DNA of 34,581 nt. It comes from an uncultured Haliea sp. (GTDB lineage: Bacteria > Pseudomonadota > Gammaproteobacteria > Pseudomonadales > Halieaceae). Both the position numbers and the translations under genes were made by a program. Within the stretch, counting starts at the first letter, position 1. Every line of letters starts with the position of its first letter. The DNA lies in NCBI GenBank assembly GCA_947258585.1, contig CAMYIZ010000014.1:1-34581 (forward strand), written 5' to 3'. Of the stretch, positions 1-8,676 are shown piece by piece. The notes below the pieces were generated by a model. The model was not told where the DNA came from, did not search any database, and saw only the letters and a list, made by a program, of their open reading frames with translations.

Positions 1-549
1 GCTCGCCCCGCGGGCCCGGCCCGCAGCCCGGAGGACTTTGTGCGCAGCCTGTGGCCGCTGGCAGAGCCCGCAGCGGCGGAGTTGGGGGTGGCGCCGGCGG
101 TATTGATCGCCCAGGCCGCGCTGGAGACCGGTTGGGGCCAGCACGCTGTGCCGTCGGCTCAGGGCAGCAGCCACAACCTGTTCAATATCAAGGCCGGGCG
201 CAGCTGGCAGGGCCCCACCGCCACGGTGCAGACCCTGGAATACGACGGCGACGTGGCCTCCCTGGAGCGGGCGACCTTCCGGGTGTATGCCTCCCCCGGC
301 GAATCCTTTGCCGATTACGTGGCGCTGATTCGCGGCAGCCCCAGGTACCAGGATGCGCTGGCCAGCGCCGCGGAGCCCGAGGCCTACCTGCGGGAGCTGC
401 AGGCGGCGGGCTATGCCACGGACCCGGCCTATGCCGACAAGATTCTGGCCATCCTTGAGCGCGGCCCGGTCGCCGCCACGGTGGCGGAATTAAAGAAATC
501 GGCGGATCTGCCGCCAACATCCCAAGAATGGCGGCCCGAGGCCGCATGA
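1..549 (+). CDS. flgJ: FlgJ C-terminal part: flagellar peptidoglycan hydrolase (partial, 5' end outside window)
   Basis: The reading frame is open from base 1, so this is the 3' part of a longer gene. It reads SPEDFVRSLWPLAEPAA, then IAQAALETGWGQ, which is the start of the glucosaminidase domain of FlgJ. The glutamate of LETGWG (codon at 124-126) matches the family's catalytic acid. Later motifs such as LFNIKAG and FADYVALI are typical of the fold. FlgJ normally pairs an N-terminal rod-cap domain with this muramidase domain, which opens the cell wall in the periplasm so the rod can pass. The rod-cap half lies upstream of the window. The stop is 19 nt before flgK, the usual order at the end of the flgBCDEFGHIJKL block, so the two are probably co-transcribed. 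Identity is firm; the total length is unknown. Confidence 0.93.
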   Translation, partial: ARPAGPARSPEDFVRSLWPLAEPAAAELGVAPAVLIAQAALETGWGQHAVPSAQGSSHNLFNIKAGRSWQGPTATVQTLEYDGDVASLERATFRVYASPGESFADYVALIRGSPRYQDALASAAEPEAYLRELQAAGYATDPAYADKILAILERGPVAATVAELKKSADLPPTSQEWRPEAA

Positions 550-568
550 ACCCTGACTGAGGCCTGCC

Positions 569-2485
569 GTGGCGGATCTGCTTAACATCGGGACATCGGC
601 GCTGCTGTCATTGCAGCGGGCCCTGACGACGACGGGCCAGAATATCGCCAACGTCAACACCGAGGGCTACAGCCGCCAGCGGGTGGGTTTTGCGAGCCTG
701 CCGCCCGAGGCGACCGGCGCCGGATTCCTGGGTACCGGGGTCACGATCGACTCGATCAGCCGCAGCTTTGACCAGTTCCTGGCCCAGGATGTGCGCAGCC
801 GCAGTTCGACCAGCGCGGGGTCCAGCACCCTGAGCGCTCTCGTTTCCCGTATCGATGGCCTGCTGGCCGACTCGGCGGTGGGGGTGGCGCCGGGCATCGA
901 GGGCTTTTTCAACGCGCTGCAGGACGTGGCCAACAACCCGGGTTCGCTGCCGGAGCGGCAGGTGCTGTTGGGTGAAGCCAACGAGCTGGCGAGCCGGTTC
1001 CAGGCCCTGGATGGCCAGCTGCGCAGCCTCGACAGTGAAGTGAGCCAGCGGATAACCACCTCCGTCAAGGATATCAACTCGCTGGCCGCCAGTATCGCCG
1101 CGCTCAACGAACAGATAACCCGCGCCACCGCGCAGAGCGGCGGGCAGCCGCCCAATGACCTGCTGGATGCCCGCGACCAGGCCATCAACAGACTGGCGGA
1201 AAAAATCGGGGTGACGACCGTGACCCAGGAGGATGGCGCCGTCAACATCCTGGTGGGCAGCGGCCAGGCGCTGGTGGTGGGGTCCTCGGTCACTGAACTG
1301 CAGACCTTCCGCGATCCCTTCGACGCCTCCAGGGTCAATGTGGGTCTTTCCGGAGCTGCGTCCGGCGTTGACATCGGGCGCTTCCTCAGCGGCGGCGAAC
1401 TGGGTGCCGCGCTGTCGTTTCGCAGCGGGGTGCTGGACAGCGTGCGCAACGAGCTGGGGCTGCTGGCTACCGGTATCAGCGCCACCTTCAATGCCCAGCA
1501 CAGCCTGGGCATGGATTTGCAGGGCCTGCCTGGCGGCAATTTCTTCCGCCCGCTGGAACCGGCGGTGTCCGGATCTGCAGCCAACACGGGCACGGCGACC
1601 GTGACAGCCTCCCTGGCCGACGTCAGCGCGCTCACCGGGGCGGATTACCGGTTGAGTTTCGATGGCAGTCAGTGGACCCTGCGCAACCAGCAGACCGGGG
1701 CCAGCCAGACGGGCGCCGGCCCGACCTTCAGCATCGATGGCGTGGGCATCAGCATCGGCGGTACCGCTGCGGCTGGCGACAGCTTCCTGATTCAGCCGGT
1801 GGCGCAGGGTGCCAACCTGTTCGCCGTCGCGGTCGGCAATCCGGCGTCCATCGCGGTCGCCTCCCCGGTGCGCAGCAGCGTCGGCAGCGGCAACCTGGGT
1901 GACGCCGGGCTGGCAGGGCTCGCGGTTGACAACGTGGCGGGACTGCCGCTGTCCGGTGCCATCAGCCTTACCTTCAACCCCGATGCACTGGGTGCCGGTG
2001 TACCCGGCTACGACGTCTCCGGAATCGCGGGCGGCCCCATCGCCTATGACCCGGCCACCGACAGCGGCGGCGTTGAGGTCACCCTGGGCGGCCTGCGATT
2101 CGAGCTGAGCGGTACGCCCGCCGCGGGCGACACCCTGGGCATCGTCAACAATACCGATGGTACCGGCGACAACCGCAACGGCCTCGCGCTGGCCGCCCTG
2201 CAGACCTCCCGGGTGCTTGCCGGCGGTACCGCCAGCTACCAGGACGCCTACGCCAGCCTGGTGGCGGACGTCGCTGTGCGCAGCCGGCAGGCCAGCGCCT
2301 CGGCGGACGCGGATTCCGTCCTGCTGCAGCAGGCGGTTTCCTCCCGGGACAGTGTCCAGGGGGTGAATCTGGACGAGGAGGCCGCCAACCTGCTGCGCTA
2401 TCAGCAGGCCTACCAGGCAGCGGCGCAGGTGATATCGGTGGCCGAGACCGTGTTCCAGGCTCTCCTCGACGCAACGCGTCGCTAA
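569..2485 (+). CDS. flgK: FlgK, hook-filament junction protein 1
   Basis: The product has 638 residues. The N-terminus (MADLLNIGTSALLSLQRAL, then GQNIANVNTEGYSRQRV) is the flagellar rod/hook signature in its FlgK form. The C-terminus ends in a helical stretch (VNLDEEAANLLRYQQAYQAAAQVIS) that matches the conserved FlgK end. FlgK forms the first ring between hook and filament outside the cell. The GTG start is supported by a GAGG ribosome site at 559-562. The protein is longer than the roughly 550-residue enteric form. The extra length lies in a beta-rich, Gly/Ala/Thr-rich middle, as in other polarly flagellated gammaproteobacteria. Two short motifs of the form GTxAxGDxx occur near residues 397 and 514, and a related one occurs in FlgL. 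It is followed after 15 nt by flgL. Confidence 0.96.
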   Translation: MADLLNIGTSALLSLQRALTTTGQNIANVNTEGYSRQRVGFASLPPEATGAGFLGTGVTIDSISRSFDQFLAQDVRSRSSTSAGSSTLSALVSRIDGLLADSAVGVAPGIEGFFNALQDVANNPGSLPERQVLLGEANELASRFQALDGQLRSLDSEVSQRITTSVKDINSLAASIAALNEQITRATAQSGGQPPNDLLDARDQAINRLAEKIGVTTVTQEDGAVNILVGSGQALVVGSSVTELQTFRDPFDASRVNVGLSGAASGVDIGRFLSGGELGAALSFRSGVLDSVRNELGLLATGISATFNAQHSLGMDLQGLPGGNFFRPLEPAVSGSAANTGTATVTASLADVSALTGADYRLSFDGSQWTLRNQQTGASQTGAGPTFSIDGVGISIGGTAAAGDSFLIQPVAQGANLFAVAVGNPASIAVASPVRSSVGSGNLGDAGLAGLAVDNVAGLPLSGAISLTFNPDALGAGVPGYDVSGIAGGPIAYDPATDSGGVEVTLGGLRFELSGTPAAGDTLGIVNNTDGTGDNRNGLALAALQTSRVLAGGTASYQDAYASLVADVAVRSRQASASADADSVLLQQAVSSRDSVQGVNLDEEAANLLRYQQAYQAAAQVISVAETVFQALLDATRR

Positions 2486-2500
2486 CCCGGGAGTTTCCGC

Positions 2501-3703
2501 ATGCGTCTTTCCACGGCACAGATATTCCAGCAGGGTATCAGCAGCATTCTCAACCAGCAGGCCCAGCTGCAGAAAACCCAGCAGCAACTGGCCAGCGGGC
2601 TGCGGGTGACCACGCCCGCGGATGATCCGGTCGCCGCGGTTCGTATCCTCGACCTTACCGAGGACCTGCAGCGGCTGGACCAGTTCCAGCGCAACGGCGA
2701 CATGGCGGAGGGCCAGCTGGCCCTGGCGGACACCGTGCTGCAGGACGTGACCGATGTGCTGCAGCGGGTGCGCGAACTGGTGGTGCAGGCCAACAATGCC
2801 ACCCAGACGCCGGAAACCCGGCGTTCCATTGCCACCGAGCTTGAGGGGCGCCTGGAGGAACTGGTCAGTCTGGCGAATACCCGGGACGCCAACGGGGAAT
2901 ACCTCTTTGCGGGTTTTCAGGCCCAGACCCAGCCCTTCAATCGCAGCGGCGGCAGCGTCGTCTACAGCGGTGACGACGGCCAGCGTTTCCTGCAGATAGC
3001 GGCCAGCTCGCAGATCGCCGTGCGCGACTCGGGGCGCGCGGTATTCATGGATATCCCGGTTGGCAACGGGGTTTTCGATGTTCGCGCCGATGCCGGGAAC
3101 GCCGGCACGGCCATCCTGAAGGCCAGCAGTGCCAACAACAGTTACCAGCGCGATGCCTACACGATCAGCTTCAGCCAGCCGACGCCCGCGGATCCGGTCA
3201 GCTACACGGTCACCGACAGCAGCTCGGCGGTGGTGGCCAGCGGTCCCTTCGAGTCGGGCGACAGCATCGCCTTCAACGGCGCCACCATCACCCTTGAGGG
3301 TACTCCGGCAGACGGCGACAGCTTTACCATTCCCGCGGCGGCGCGCCAGGACATGTTCAGCAGTGTGCAGAACATCATCGACCAGCTGCAGAACACCGGT
3401 ACCGGTCCCGCCCCCTCGGCGGCGGTCAACAACGCCCTGGCCAGCGGCCTCGGCAACCTCGACCAGGCGCTGGGGCGAATGCTGGAGCAGCAGGCCGACC
3501 TGGGGGTGCGACTGAACCGCATCGACAGCCAGCGCGAGAGCAACGACGCCTTTACCCTGCAGCTGCAGGAAACCCTGTCGGAGGTCCGCGACCTCGACTT
3601 GACCGAGGCCATCAGCCGCCTCAACCTGCAGTTGGTGGCCCTGGAGGCGGCGCAGCAGAGCTACGTGCGCATCCAGGGCCTGTCCCTGTTCAATTTCCTG
3701 TAA
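2501..3703 (+). CDS. flgL: FlgL, hook-filament junction protein 2
   Basis: The product has 400 residues. It begins MRLSTAQIFQQGISSI and continues QQQLASGLRVTTPADDPVAA, the flagellin-like D0/D1 signature in its FlgL form. It ends with DLTEAISRLNLQLVALEAAQQSYVRIQGLSLFNFL split over two conserved helices. FlgL sits on FlgK and presents the surface on which flagellin polymerises. The ATG follows a GGGAG ribosome site at 2488-2492. The middle (about residues 160-285) is a beta-rich insert with a GTPADGDSF motif that resembles motifs in FlgK. flgL is the last gene of the flg unit. No intrinsic terminator follows it; the fliC promoter begins 20 nt after the stop. Confidence 0.96.
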   Translation: MRLSTAQIFQQGISSILNQQAQLQKTQQQLASGLRVTTPADDPVAAVRILDLTEDLQRLDQFQRNGDMAEGQLALADTVLQDVTDVLQRVRELVVQANNATQTPETRRSIATELEGRLEELVSLANTRDANGEYLFAGFQAQTQPFNRSGGSVVYSGDDGQRFLQIAASSQIAVRDSGRAVFMDIPVGNGVFDVRADAGNAGTAILKASSANNSYQRDAYTISFSQPTPADPVSYTVTDSSSAVVASGPFESGDSIAFNGATITLEGTPADGDSFTIPAAARQDMFSSVQNIIDQLQNTGTGPAPSAAVNNALASGLGNLDQALGRMLEQQADLGVRLNRIDSQRESNDAFTLQLQETLSEVRDLDLTEAISRLNLQLVALEAAQQSYVRIQGLSLFNFL

Positions 3704-3722
3704 AAATATCTGCGACCGGCCC

Positions 3723-3749
3723 TAAAGTTCCTTCCCGGGTGTCCGCTAA
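3723..3749 (+). promoter_or_regulatory. σ28 (FliA) promoter of fliC
   Basis: TAAAGTTC at 3723-3730, an 11-nt spacer, then TCCGCTAA at 3742-3749. The known σ28 consensus is TAAAGTTT-N11-GCCGATAA, so 7 of 8 and 6 of 8 positions match with exact spacing. It lies upstream of flagellin, the standard FliA target, and fliA itself is at 29238. The predicted start of transcription is near 3756-3758, giving a leader of about 90 nt. Confidence 0.88.
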
Positions 3750-3752
3750 CTG

Positions 3753-3780
3753 GCTTGAGCGGGGAGTTTTCTCCCCAAGC
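3753..3780 (+). other. Hairpin at the 5' end of the fliC mRNA
   Basis: GCTTG (3753-3757) pairs with CAAGC (3776-3780), and GGGAG (3762-3766) pairs with CTCCC (3771-3775) around a TTTT loop; AGCG is bulged on the left side. The hairpin lies at, or a few bases after, the predicted σ28 start. A 5'-end hairpin can protect an mRNA from decay. The leader downstream contains three more GGA triplets (3791, 3813, 3835), the last in the ribosome site. The function is inferred. Confidence 0.5.
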
Positions 3781-3845
3781 CGATAGACGGGGACCAGCGT
3801 CGACTCCACAGGGGAAGCTGACGCGAAACAAGAAGGAATGAAGCC

Positions 3846-5738
3846 ATGCCTCAGATTATCAATACCAATATTCCGTCGCTGACAGCACAGCGCAACCTCA
3901 ACAGCTCCCAGAATGATGTGGCGACTTCCCTTCAGCGCCTCTCGTCCGGCTTGCGCATCAACAGCGCCAAGGACGACGCCGCGGGCCTCGCCATCTCCGA
4001 GCGCTTCACTACCCAGATTCGCGGCCTGAACCAGGCGATCCGCAACGCCAACGACGGGATCTCCCTGGCCCAGACCGCCGAGGGCGCGTTGGGCGAGTTG
4101 TCCTCCAACCTGCAGCGGATTCGGGAACTGGCGGTGCAGTCCGCCAACGCCACCAACTCCGATTCCGACCGTGCCGCCCTGAACCAGGAAGTGCAGCAGC
4201 GCCTGGCGGAAATCGATCGCGTCGCCAGCCAGACCTCCTTCAACGGCCGCAAGGTGCTCGACGGCAGCTTCGGCAGCGCCCTGTTCCAGGTCGGTGCCAA
4301 CGTCGGTGAGACCATCGGCCTGAACCTGGCCACCAGCATGCGCACCTCCTCCATCGGCACCGTGGCCACCGCGACCTCGGTCGATCTGGATACGTTGATT
4401 GCGGCGGGGTCAGACCCGGTCACCGGTTCCGCGGCGACCTATACCTTTGATGCGACGGCCCTGATTGGCAACTACAGCACGGTTGCAGCCGTCGCGGGTA
4501 GCGATACGGTAGATTTTTCCGCTACGACCGTAGCCCCTAGCGATACAGTCACGGTCAATGGGGTCGTATTTACCTTTGCTGATAGTACTTCAGCTACCAG
4601 TACGGTTGTTGATGCAACGAATGTAACGGTAAACGTTGATTTCACCAACGGCGCAGACAATCAGGACGCAGCTGACGCGTTTGTTGCAGCATTCGCCCTG
4701 GCGGTGACCGATGCGGGCGGCACTGGCACGAGTGCGGCTCTCAGTGGCCTGAGTGCTACCAACGCCGGTGGAACGTCTACGACGGCGACGATTGCTGATA
4801 CCGCGGCCGGACTGGCGGCCACAGTTGGCCGCACCGTGACGGCGTCAGACGCGACTGTCACGCAGGATGTGACCGGTTCTGACGAAGACACCAGCGCCAA
4901 CCGGACCTTCACGGTAACCGACCCCGAAAGCAATGTGCTGACCGTCACCCTCGACAGCAACATTACCTCGGCCGGGGACCTTATCACTGCCATCCAGGGC
5001 CAGACCGGCTACGGCGCGGCCACCTTTACGGTGGGCGCTGGTACGGGCAGTGAGGTTGTCTTCACGGATGCCTCCAACGCCACCGGCAGCTTCGCCATCG
5101 GCGGCACCAACGCGACCCTGGTCACGGATGAACTGGTCGCCAGCGAAGCAGGCGTTGCGGACGATCCGGGCACCCCTGCCACGACCCTCACCCTGGCCGG
5201 TAGTGAACTGACCTTCCAGTTTGGCGACGCTGACGCCCTTGCGGTTGCGGCCGGCACCTACTCCGACGTGCAGTCCTTCGTCAACGCGGTGAATGTGGCC
5301 CTGGCCGGCAACGCTTCGGCGTCCTTGGACGAGAATAACGTCCTGACCATCACGTCCGGCTCTGACATCACTATTGCCGGCGCCCAGGCTTCTGTGTTCA
5401 CAGAAACATCGGTGCCCGCATCCGGCAGCCTGGACGACGCCAACGTCCTGACCGTGGCCGATGCCAACTCCACGATCCAGCGCATCGACTCGGCCCTGAC
5501 TGCGGCGGCGGATCTGCGCAGCACCTTTGGTGCGATCCAGAACCGGCTCGAGTCCACGATCGCCAACCTGAGCACCACCACGGAAAACCTGAGCGCTTCC
5601 CGGAGCCGGATCCTCGACGCCGACTTCGCGGCGGAGACCGCGGCCCTGGCCCGCGCCCAGATTCTGCAGCAGGCCGGCATCTCGGTTCTGGCGCAGGCCA
5701 ACGCCCAGCCCCAGAACGTTCTGGCCCTGTTGCAGTAA
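3846..5738 (+). CDS. fliC: Flagellin (FliC), the only filament gene in the window
   Basis: The product has 630 residues. The N-terminal part, about residues 1-145, is canonical flagellin D0/D1: [37 protein letters not shown], then [15 protein letters not shown]. The C-terminal part, about 545-630, is the matching D1/D0 arm ([18 protein letters not shown], ending [13 protein letters not shown]). Between them lies a long Ala/Thr/Val/Gly-rich surface domain, which makes the protein larger than the 490-residue Salmonella form. The ATG has an AAGGA ribosome site 8 nt upstream at 3833-3837. The gene has its own σ28 promoter and terminator, so it is probably mostly monocistronic. Bases about 4400-4680 have clearly lower GC than the rest of the gene: 4561-4620 has 27 of 60 G+C against 40 of 60 at 4201-4260. 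This suggests a separately acquired or diversifying outer domain. Export uses FliS, encoded downstream. Confidence 0.97.
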   Translation: MPQIINTNIPSLTAQRNLNSSQNDVATSLQRLSSGLRINSAKDDAAGLAISERFTTQIRGLNQAIRNANDGISLAQTAEGALGELSSNLQRIRELAVQSANATNSDSDRAALNQEVQQRLAEIDRVASQTSFNGRKVLDGSFGSALFQVGANVGETIGLNLATSMRTSSIGTVATATSVDLDTLIAAGSDPVTGSAATYTFDATALIGNYSTVAAVAGSDTVDFSATTVAPSDTVTVNGVVFTFADSTSATSTVVDATNVTVNVDFTNGADNQDAADAFVAAFALAVTDAGGTGTSAALSGLSATNAGGTSTTATIADTAAGLAATVGRTVTASDATVTQDVTGSDEDTSANRTFTVTDPESNVLTVTLDSNITSAGDLITAIQGQTGYGAATFTVGAGTGSEVVFTDASNATGSFAIGGTNATLVTDELVASEAGVADDPGTPATTLTLAGSELTFQFGDADALAVAAGTYSDVQSFVNAVNVALAGNASASLDENNVLTITSGSDITIAGAQASVFTETSVPASGSLDDANVLTVADANSTIQRIDSALTAAADLRSTFGAIQNRLESTIANLSTTTENLSASRSRILDADFAAETAALARAQILQQAGISVLAQANAQPQNVLALLQ

Positions 5739-5778
5739 GCGGGAATAGTGGAGTCACGGTGAAGATACCCGCCGGCGG

Positions 5779-5807
5779 GGCGAGAGGGTGATCCCTCTCG
5801 CCTTTTT
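5779..5807 (+). terminator. Intrinsic terminator after fliC
   Basis: GGCGAGAGGG (5779-5788), loop TGAT, then CCCTCTCGCC (5793-5802), followed directly by TTTTT (5803-5807). This is a perfect 10-bp GC-rich stem with a 4-nt loop and a T-tract, the classic rho-independent form. It separates the strongly expressed flagellin gene from flaG. Confidence 0.93.
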
Positions 5808-5852
5808 GCGGTCCGGGGCGGGTTCGACAGTCGTGGCAAGGAGGAAGTATTT

Positions 5853-6269
5853 ATGGCAAACCCGGTAGCGCCATCACCGCAATTGGCGGTAGTCCCCTTC
5901 GCGGGGAAGTCCGCCGCACAGCCGGCGGCAGCTGCGGGCCGGCAAGAAGCTGTCGCGGACGGCAAGTCCGTGCCAGCCGTTGCCGCCAACAGGGCCGCTG
6001 CAACATCCCCGCCTTCCGCGGAGGTTGCGCAGGCGACGCGCGAGATTTCCTCGTACATACAGACCGTCAACAGGTCATTGCAGATTTCTGTTGAACAGGA
6101 TCTGGGGACCACGGTCATCACCGTGATCGATGAGGCGACGGAAGAGGTGGTACGGCAGATTCCGTCCGAGGATATCCTGGCCCTGGCGCGGTTTATTGCC
6201 GAACAGCAGCAGGAGCTTGGCGGGGTCGATCTTCCGGTCAGGGGCCTGCTGATGGACAGCGAAGGCTGA
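5853..6269 (+). CDS. flaG: FlaG family protein
   Basis: The product has 138 residues. The first 65 are low-complexity Ala/Pro-rich and probably disordered. The rest (IQTVNRSLQISVEQDLGTTV, VVRQIPSEDILALARFIAEQ) is the conserved FlaG domain. In Pseudomonas, Vibrio and relatives this gene lies between flagellin and fliD, as here, and affects filament length; its molecular role is not settled. A strong AAGGAGG ribosome site at 5838-5844 fixes the ATG. The gene lies just after the fliC terminator with no clear promoter of its own, so it may depend on read-through or on an unrecognised promoter in 5808-5837. Confidence 0.9.
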   Translation: MANPVAPSPQLAVVPFAGKSAAQPAAAAGRQEAVADGKSVPAVAANRAAATSPPSAEVAQATREISSYIQTVNRSLQISVEQDLGTTVITVIDEATEEVVRQIPSEDILALARFIAEQQQELGGVDLPVRGLLMDSEG

Positions 6270-6290
6270 TTCCAATTACTGTAGTCATTC

Positions 6291-6305
6291 TGGCATTGTT
6301 TTTGC
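6291..6305 (+). promoter_or_regulatory. σ54 (RpoN) promoter of fliD
   Basis: TGGCATT-GTTT-TTGC, against the σ54 consensus TGGCACG-N4-TTGCW. The GG of the -24 element (6292-6293) and the GC of the -12 element (6304-6305) are exactly 12 nt apart. Transcription should start near 6317, leaving a leader of about 38 nt before fliD. It would need an activator such as FleQ or FleR. Confidence 0.8.
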
Positions 6306-6354
6306 GTAAATATTTCATCGGCACTTCAGGGCAGATGGAGACAGGGATGGGCAG

Positions 6355-7812
6355 ATGGTAGCGGTAACGGGAGTTGGCTCCGGGCTCGATATCGAGTCGC
6401 TGGTCAGCCAGTTGCTGACAGCGGAGCGCACACCGGTCGAAACCAGGCTGGTGCAGCGCGAGGCGGCCCTGACCAGCGAGCTGTCTGCGTTTGGCACCCT
6501 CAAGGGATTGCTGGCGGATCTGCAGGGCCAGGTCAGTGCCCTGAAAAACCCGGCCACCTTTTCCCAGCGCAGCGCCTCCAGTTCGGATTCGGCCGCCATC
6601 GGCGTCACTGCCGCGGCGAATGCCAGCGTTGGCAGCTACTCCCTGGCGGTGAGCGCGACGGCAAGTGCACAAACCCTTGCCTCGGGCACGTTTGCCGGCA
6701 AGACCGATCCAATAGGGCAGGGTGTACTCACGATCCGCTTCGGCACTCTGTCTGCCACCCCCGCCGATCCAGGCCCCCAACAGGTCACCAGTTTCACCGA
6801 GAACACTGAGCGCGCCGGTGGGCAGATCACGATCGACAGCAGCAACAACACGCTGGAGGGTGTTCGGGACGCCATTAACGGGGCTGGACTCGGCGTATCC
6901 GCGTCGATCGTCAAAGACGGTGGCGGCTTCCGTCTGCTCCTGAGCAGCCCCGCCACGGGAGCGGCCAACAGCATAGAGCTCTCGGTGGAGGACCAGGGGG
7001 ACGGCAACAACCTGGATGCCGCGGGGTTGTCGCGGCTGGCGTTCAACAGCCAAGCGGCGAATCTCACCCAGACCCAGGCCGCGGCCGATGCGCAATTCAC
7101 GTTGAACGGGCTGGCGCTCAGCAGCGCCAGCAATACCGTGACCGAGGTGATTGAGGGGGTTACCCTCACCCTGGGGGCGGTGACCGAGCGCAATGTCAGC
7201 GTCAACGTCACCGAGAACAGGGATGCGGTACGCACGGCGGTGGAGAAACTGGTCACTGCCTACAACAGTTTCATCAGCACGGCAGGGACCCTGACCCGCT
7301 ATGAACCCGCCACCGGCCTGGCCGGTCCGCTGCAGGGGGACTCCGGTACGCGGGCCATCATCAGCCAGGTGCGCTCCGCGTTGACCGACAGCGTCCGGTC
7401 TGCGGAGGGGGCCTACGGCTCGCTCGCGGAGCTGGGCATTACCACCGCTGCCGATGGCAAGCTGAGCATAGACAATACGCGCCTCGATGCCGCCCTGGAG
7501 GACGGGCTCGGCACCCTGGGCAGCCTGTTCAGTCAGTCCGACTCGACGGGCATCGCCCAGCGCCTGGACAGCCTGCTGGGAGGGTTTCTCGGCAGCACCG
7601 GTTTGCTGGAGGCGCGTGAAGACGGGCTGGAAACCAGGATCCAGTCGATCAGCACGGATCGCGAAGCCCTGGACCGGCGGCTGGAGTCGCTGGAGGCGAG
7701 ATACCGCGCCCAGTTCAACGCGCTGGACGGGCTGTTGGCCCAGATCAGCAGTACCAGCTCCTTTGTGGTGGAGCAGTTGGCCAATATTCCATTACCGAGC
7801 GATCGTTTTTAA
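6355..7812 (+). CDS. fliD: FliD, filament cap protein (HAP2)
   Basis: The product has 485 residues. It starts MVAVTGVGSGLDIESLVSQL and continues with ERTPVETRL, the N-terminal FliD domain. The middle carries GVRDAINGAGLGVSASIV and SIELSVEDQGDGNNLDAAGL. The C-terminal part, LESLEARYRAQFNALDGLLAQ and ending QLANIPLPSDRF, is the conserved coiled coil. FliD forms the cap under which exported flagellin folds. Its length is normal for the family. It is preceded by a σ54 promoter and followed after 26 nt by fliS, then by fliT, which encodes a FliD chaperone in enterics. The ATG at 6355 is used because the ATG at 6348 is out of frame. Confidence 0.96.
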   Translation: MVAVTGVGSGLDIESLVSQLLTAERTPVETRLVQREAALTSELSAFGTLKGLLADLQGQVSALKNPATFSQRSASSSDSAAIGVTAAANASVGSYSLAVSATASAQTLASGTFAGKTDPIGQGVLTIRFGTLSATPADPGPQQVTSFTENTERAGGQITIDSSNNTLEGVRDAINGAGLGVSASIVKDGGGFRLLLSSPATGAANSIELSVEDQGDGNNLDAAGLSRLAFNSQAANLTQTQAAADAQFTLNGLALSSASNTVTEVIEGVTLTLGAVTERNVSVNVTENRDAVRTAVEKLVTAYNSFISTAGTLTRYEPATGLAGPLQGDSGTRAIISQVRSALTDSVRSAEGAYGSLAELGITTAADGKLSIDNTRLDAALEDGLGTLGSLFSQSDSTGIAQRLDSLLGGFLGSTGLLEAREDGLETRIQSISTDREALDRRLESLEARYRAQFNALDGLLAQISSTSSFVVEQLANIPLPSDRF

Positions 7813-7838
7813 CCTTAGCGACGGACAGGAACCGCAGC

Positions 7839-8240
7839 ATGAATTCCAGACAAGCTCTTAATGCCTATAGCCGGGTCGGGGTCCAGAGCGGCGTCACCGA
7901 CGCCTCCCCGCACCAGCTGATCAGCATGTTGATGACCGGTGCACAGGATCGCATCGCCGAGGCCCGGGGCGCCATGGAGCGACAGGAGCGCGCACGCCAG
8001 GGAGAACTGCTGGGCAAGGCCATCAGCATCATCGACAATCTGCGCGCCAGCCTCGATCACGACAGGGGCGGGGACGTGGCGCGCACACTCAGCGATCTCT
8101 ACGACTACATGCAGCGGCGTCTGCTGGAGGCCAACGCGAGCTCGGAGCCGGACCTGCTGGCGGAAGTCCAGGGCCTGCTGGCGACCGTGCGGGAAGGCTG
8201 GGAAGGGATTCCCGCTGAACAGCGGCGGCCGGCAGGATGA
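7839..8240 (+). CDS. fliS: FliS, flagellin export chaperone
   Basis: The product has 133 residues. It opens MNSRQALNAYSRVGVQSGV with DASPHQLISMLMTGAQDRI, and has KAISIIDNLRASLDHDRGG then LSDLYDYMQRRL. These are the helices and conserved Tyr/Asp positions of FliS. FliS binds the C-terminal arm of newly made flagellin in the cytosol and keeps it from polymerising before export. Length and position after fliD are standard. The ribosome site is AGGA, 8 nt before the ATG. The stop overlaps the start of the next gene (ATGA), showing coupled translation. Confidence 0.94.
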   Translation: MNSRQALNAYSRVGVQSGVTDASPHQLISMLMTGAQDRIAEARGAMERQERARQGELLGKAISIIDNLRASLDHDRGGDVARTLSDLYDYMQRRLLEANASSEPDLLAEVQGLLATVREGWEGIPAEQRRPAG

Positions 8241-8617
8241 TCCTGAGCTTTCCCGGAGGCCAGGCACAGGGTCCGGCCGCCGGCGCCAGGGATGAAAAAC
8301 TGTCCCAGTGCCGGCGCCTGGCGCATGTCCTCACCCTAACCAGGGATATGCTGGCCCTGGCGGATGCCGGCGACTGGGACGCGGTCGCGAGTCTGGAGCA
8401 GGCGAGGCGGGAAGACCTCTCGGCCTGTTTTTCCGGGACCCAGGATCCGGGTCAGGCGGAGCTGGTGGCGGAGGCGCTGGCGGCCATCCTGCACCTGAAT
8501 GAGGAGCTCATGGCACGCCTCACGGCGGCCCGGGAACTCGCGCTGGAGCAGGGGGTCGCGCAGGCCCGCACGCGGGCCGCGCTGAGCCACTACGAGTCGG
8601 TCAAGTCTCATTCCTGA
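8237..8617 (+). CDS. fliT: FliT-like flagellar chaperone
   Basis: The product has 126 residues, mainly alpha-helical (CRRLAHVLTLTRDMLALADA, GDWDAVASLEQARREDLSAC, AAILHLNEELMARLTAARE). The pattern of about 20-residue helices with WDAVASLEQ followed by a conserved EELM segment matches the loosely conserved FliT family. Its start overlaps the fliS stop by 4 nt. In Salmonella FliT is the FliD chaperone and also restrains FlhDC; there is no FlhDC here, so only the chaperone role carries over. FliT sequences diverge widely, so the assignment rests on both position and the helical pattern. Confidence 0.75.
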   Translation: MILSFPGGQAQGPAAGARDEKLSQCRRLAHVLTLTRDMLALADAGDWDAVASLEQARREDLSACFSGTQDPGQAELVAEALAAILHLNEELMARLTAARELALEQGVAQARTRAALSHYESVKSHS

Positions 8618-8676
8618 CACCATGCCGCACCGGCATTGGCCTGTGCTATCGTAGACATTTTTGCGGAGCGGCAGCC

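Noticed and set aside
608-2587. A 659-residue open frame on the - strand across flgK
   Set aside because: It is fully antisense to a clear flgK, has no ribosome site or recognisable domain, and is Gln/His/Gly/Arg-rich in the way GC-rich shadow frames are.
3779-3786. GCCGATAG, a near-perfect σ28 -10 box before fliC
   Set aside because: No -35 element is found 11 nt upstream (the position reads CGGGGAGT). The pair at 3723-3749 is a much better promoter; the box here is probably chance.
5258-6121. A 287-residue - strand frame across the end of fliC, its terminator and flaG
   Set aside because: It crosses two real genes and an intrinsic terminator and lacks any recognisable motif.
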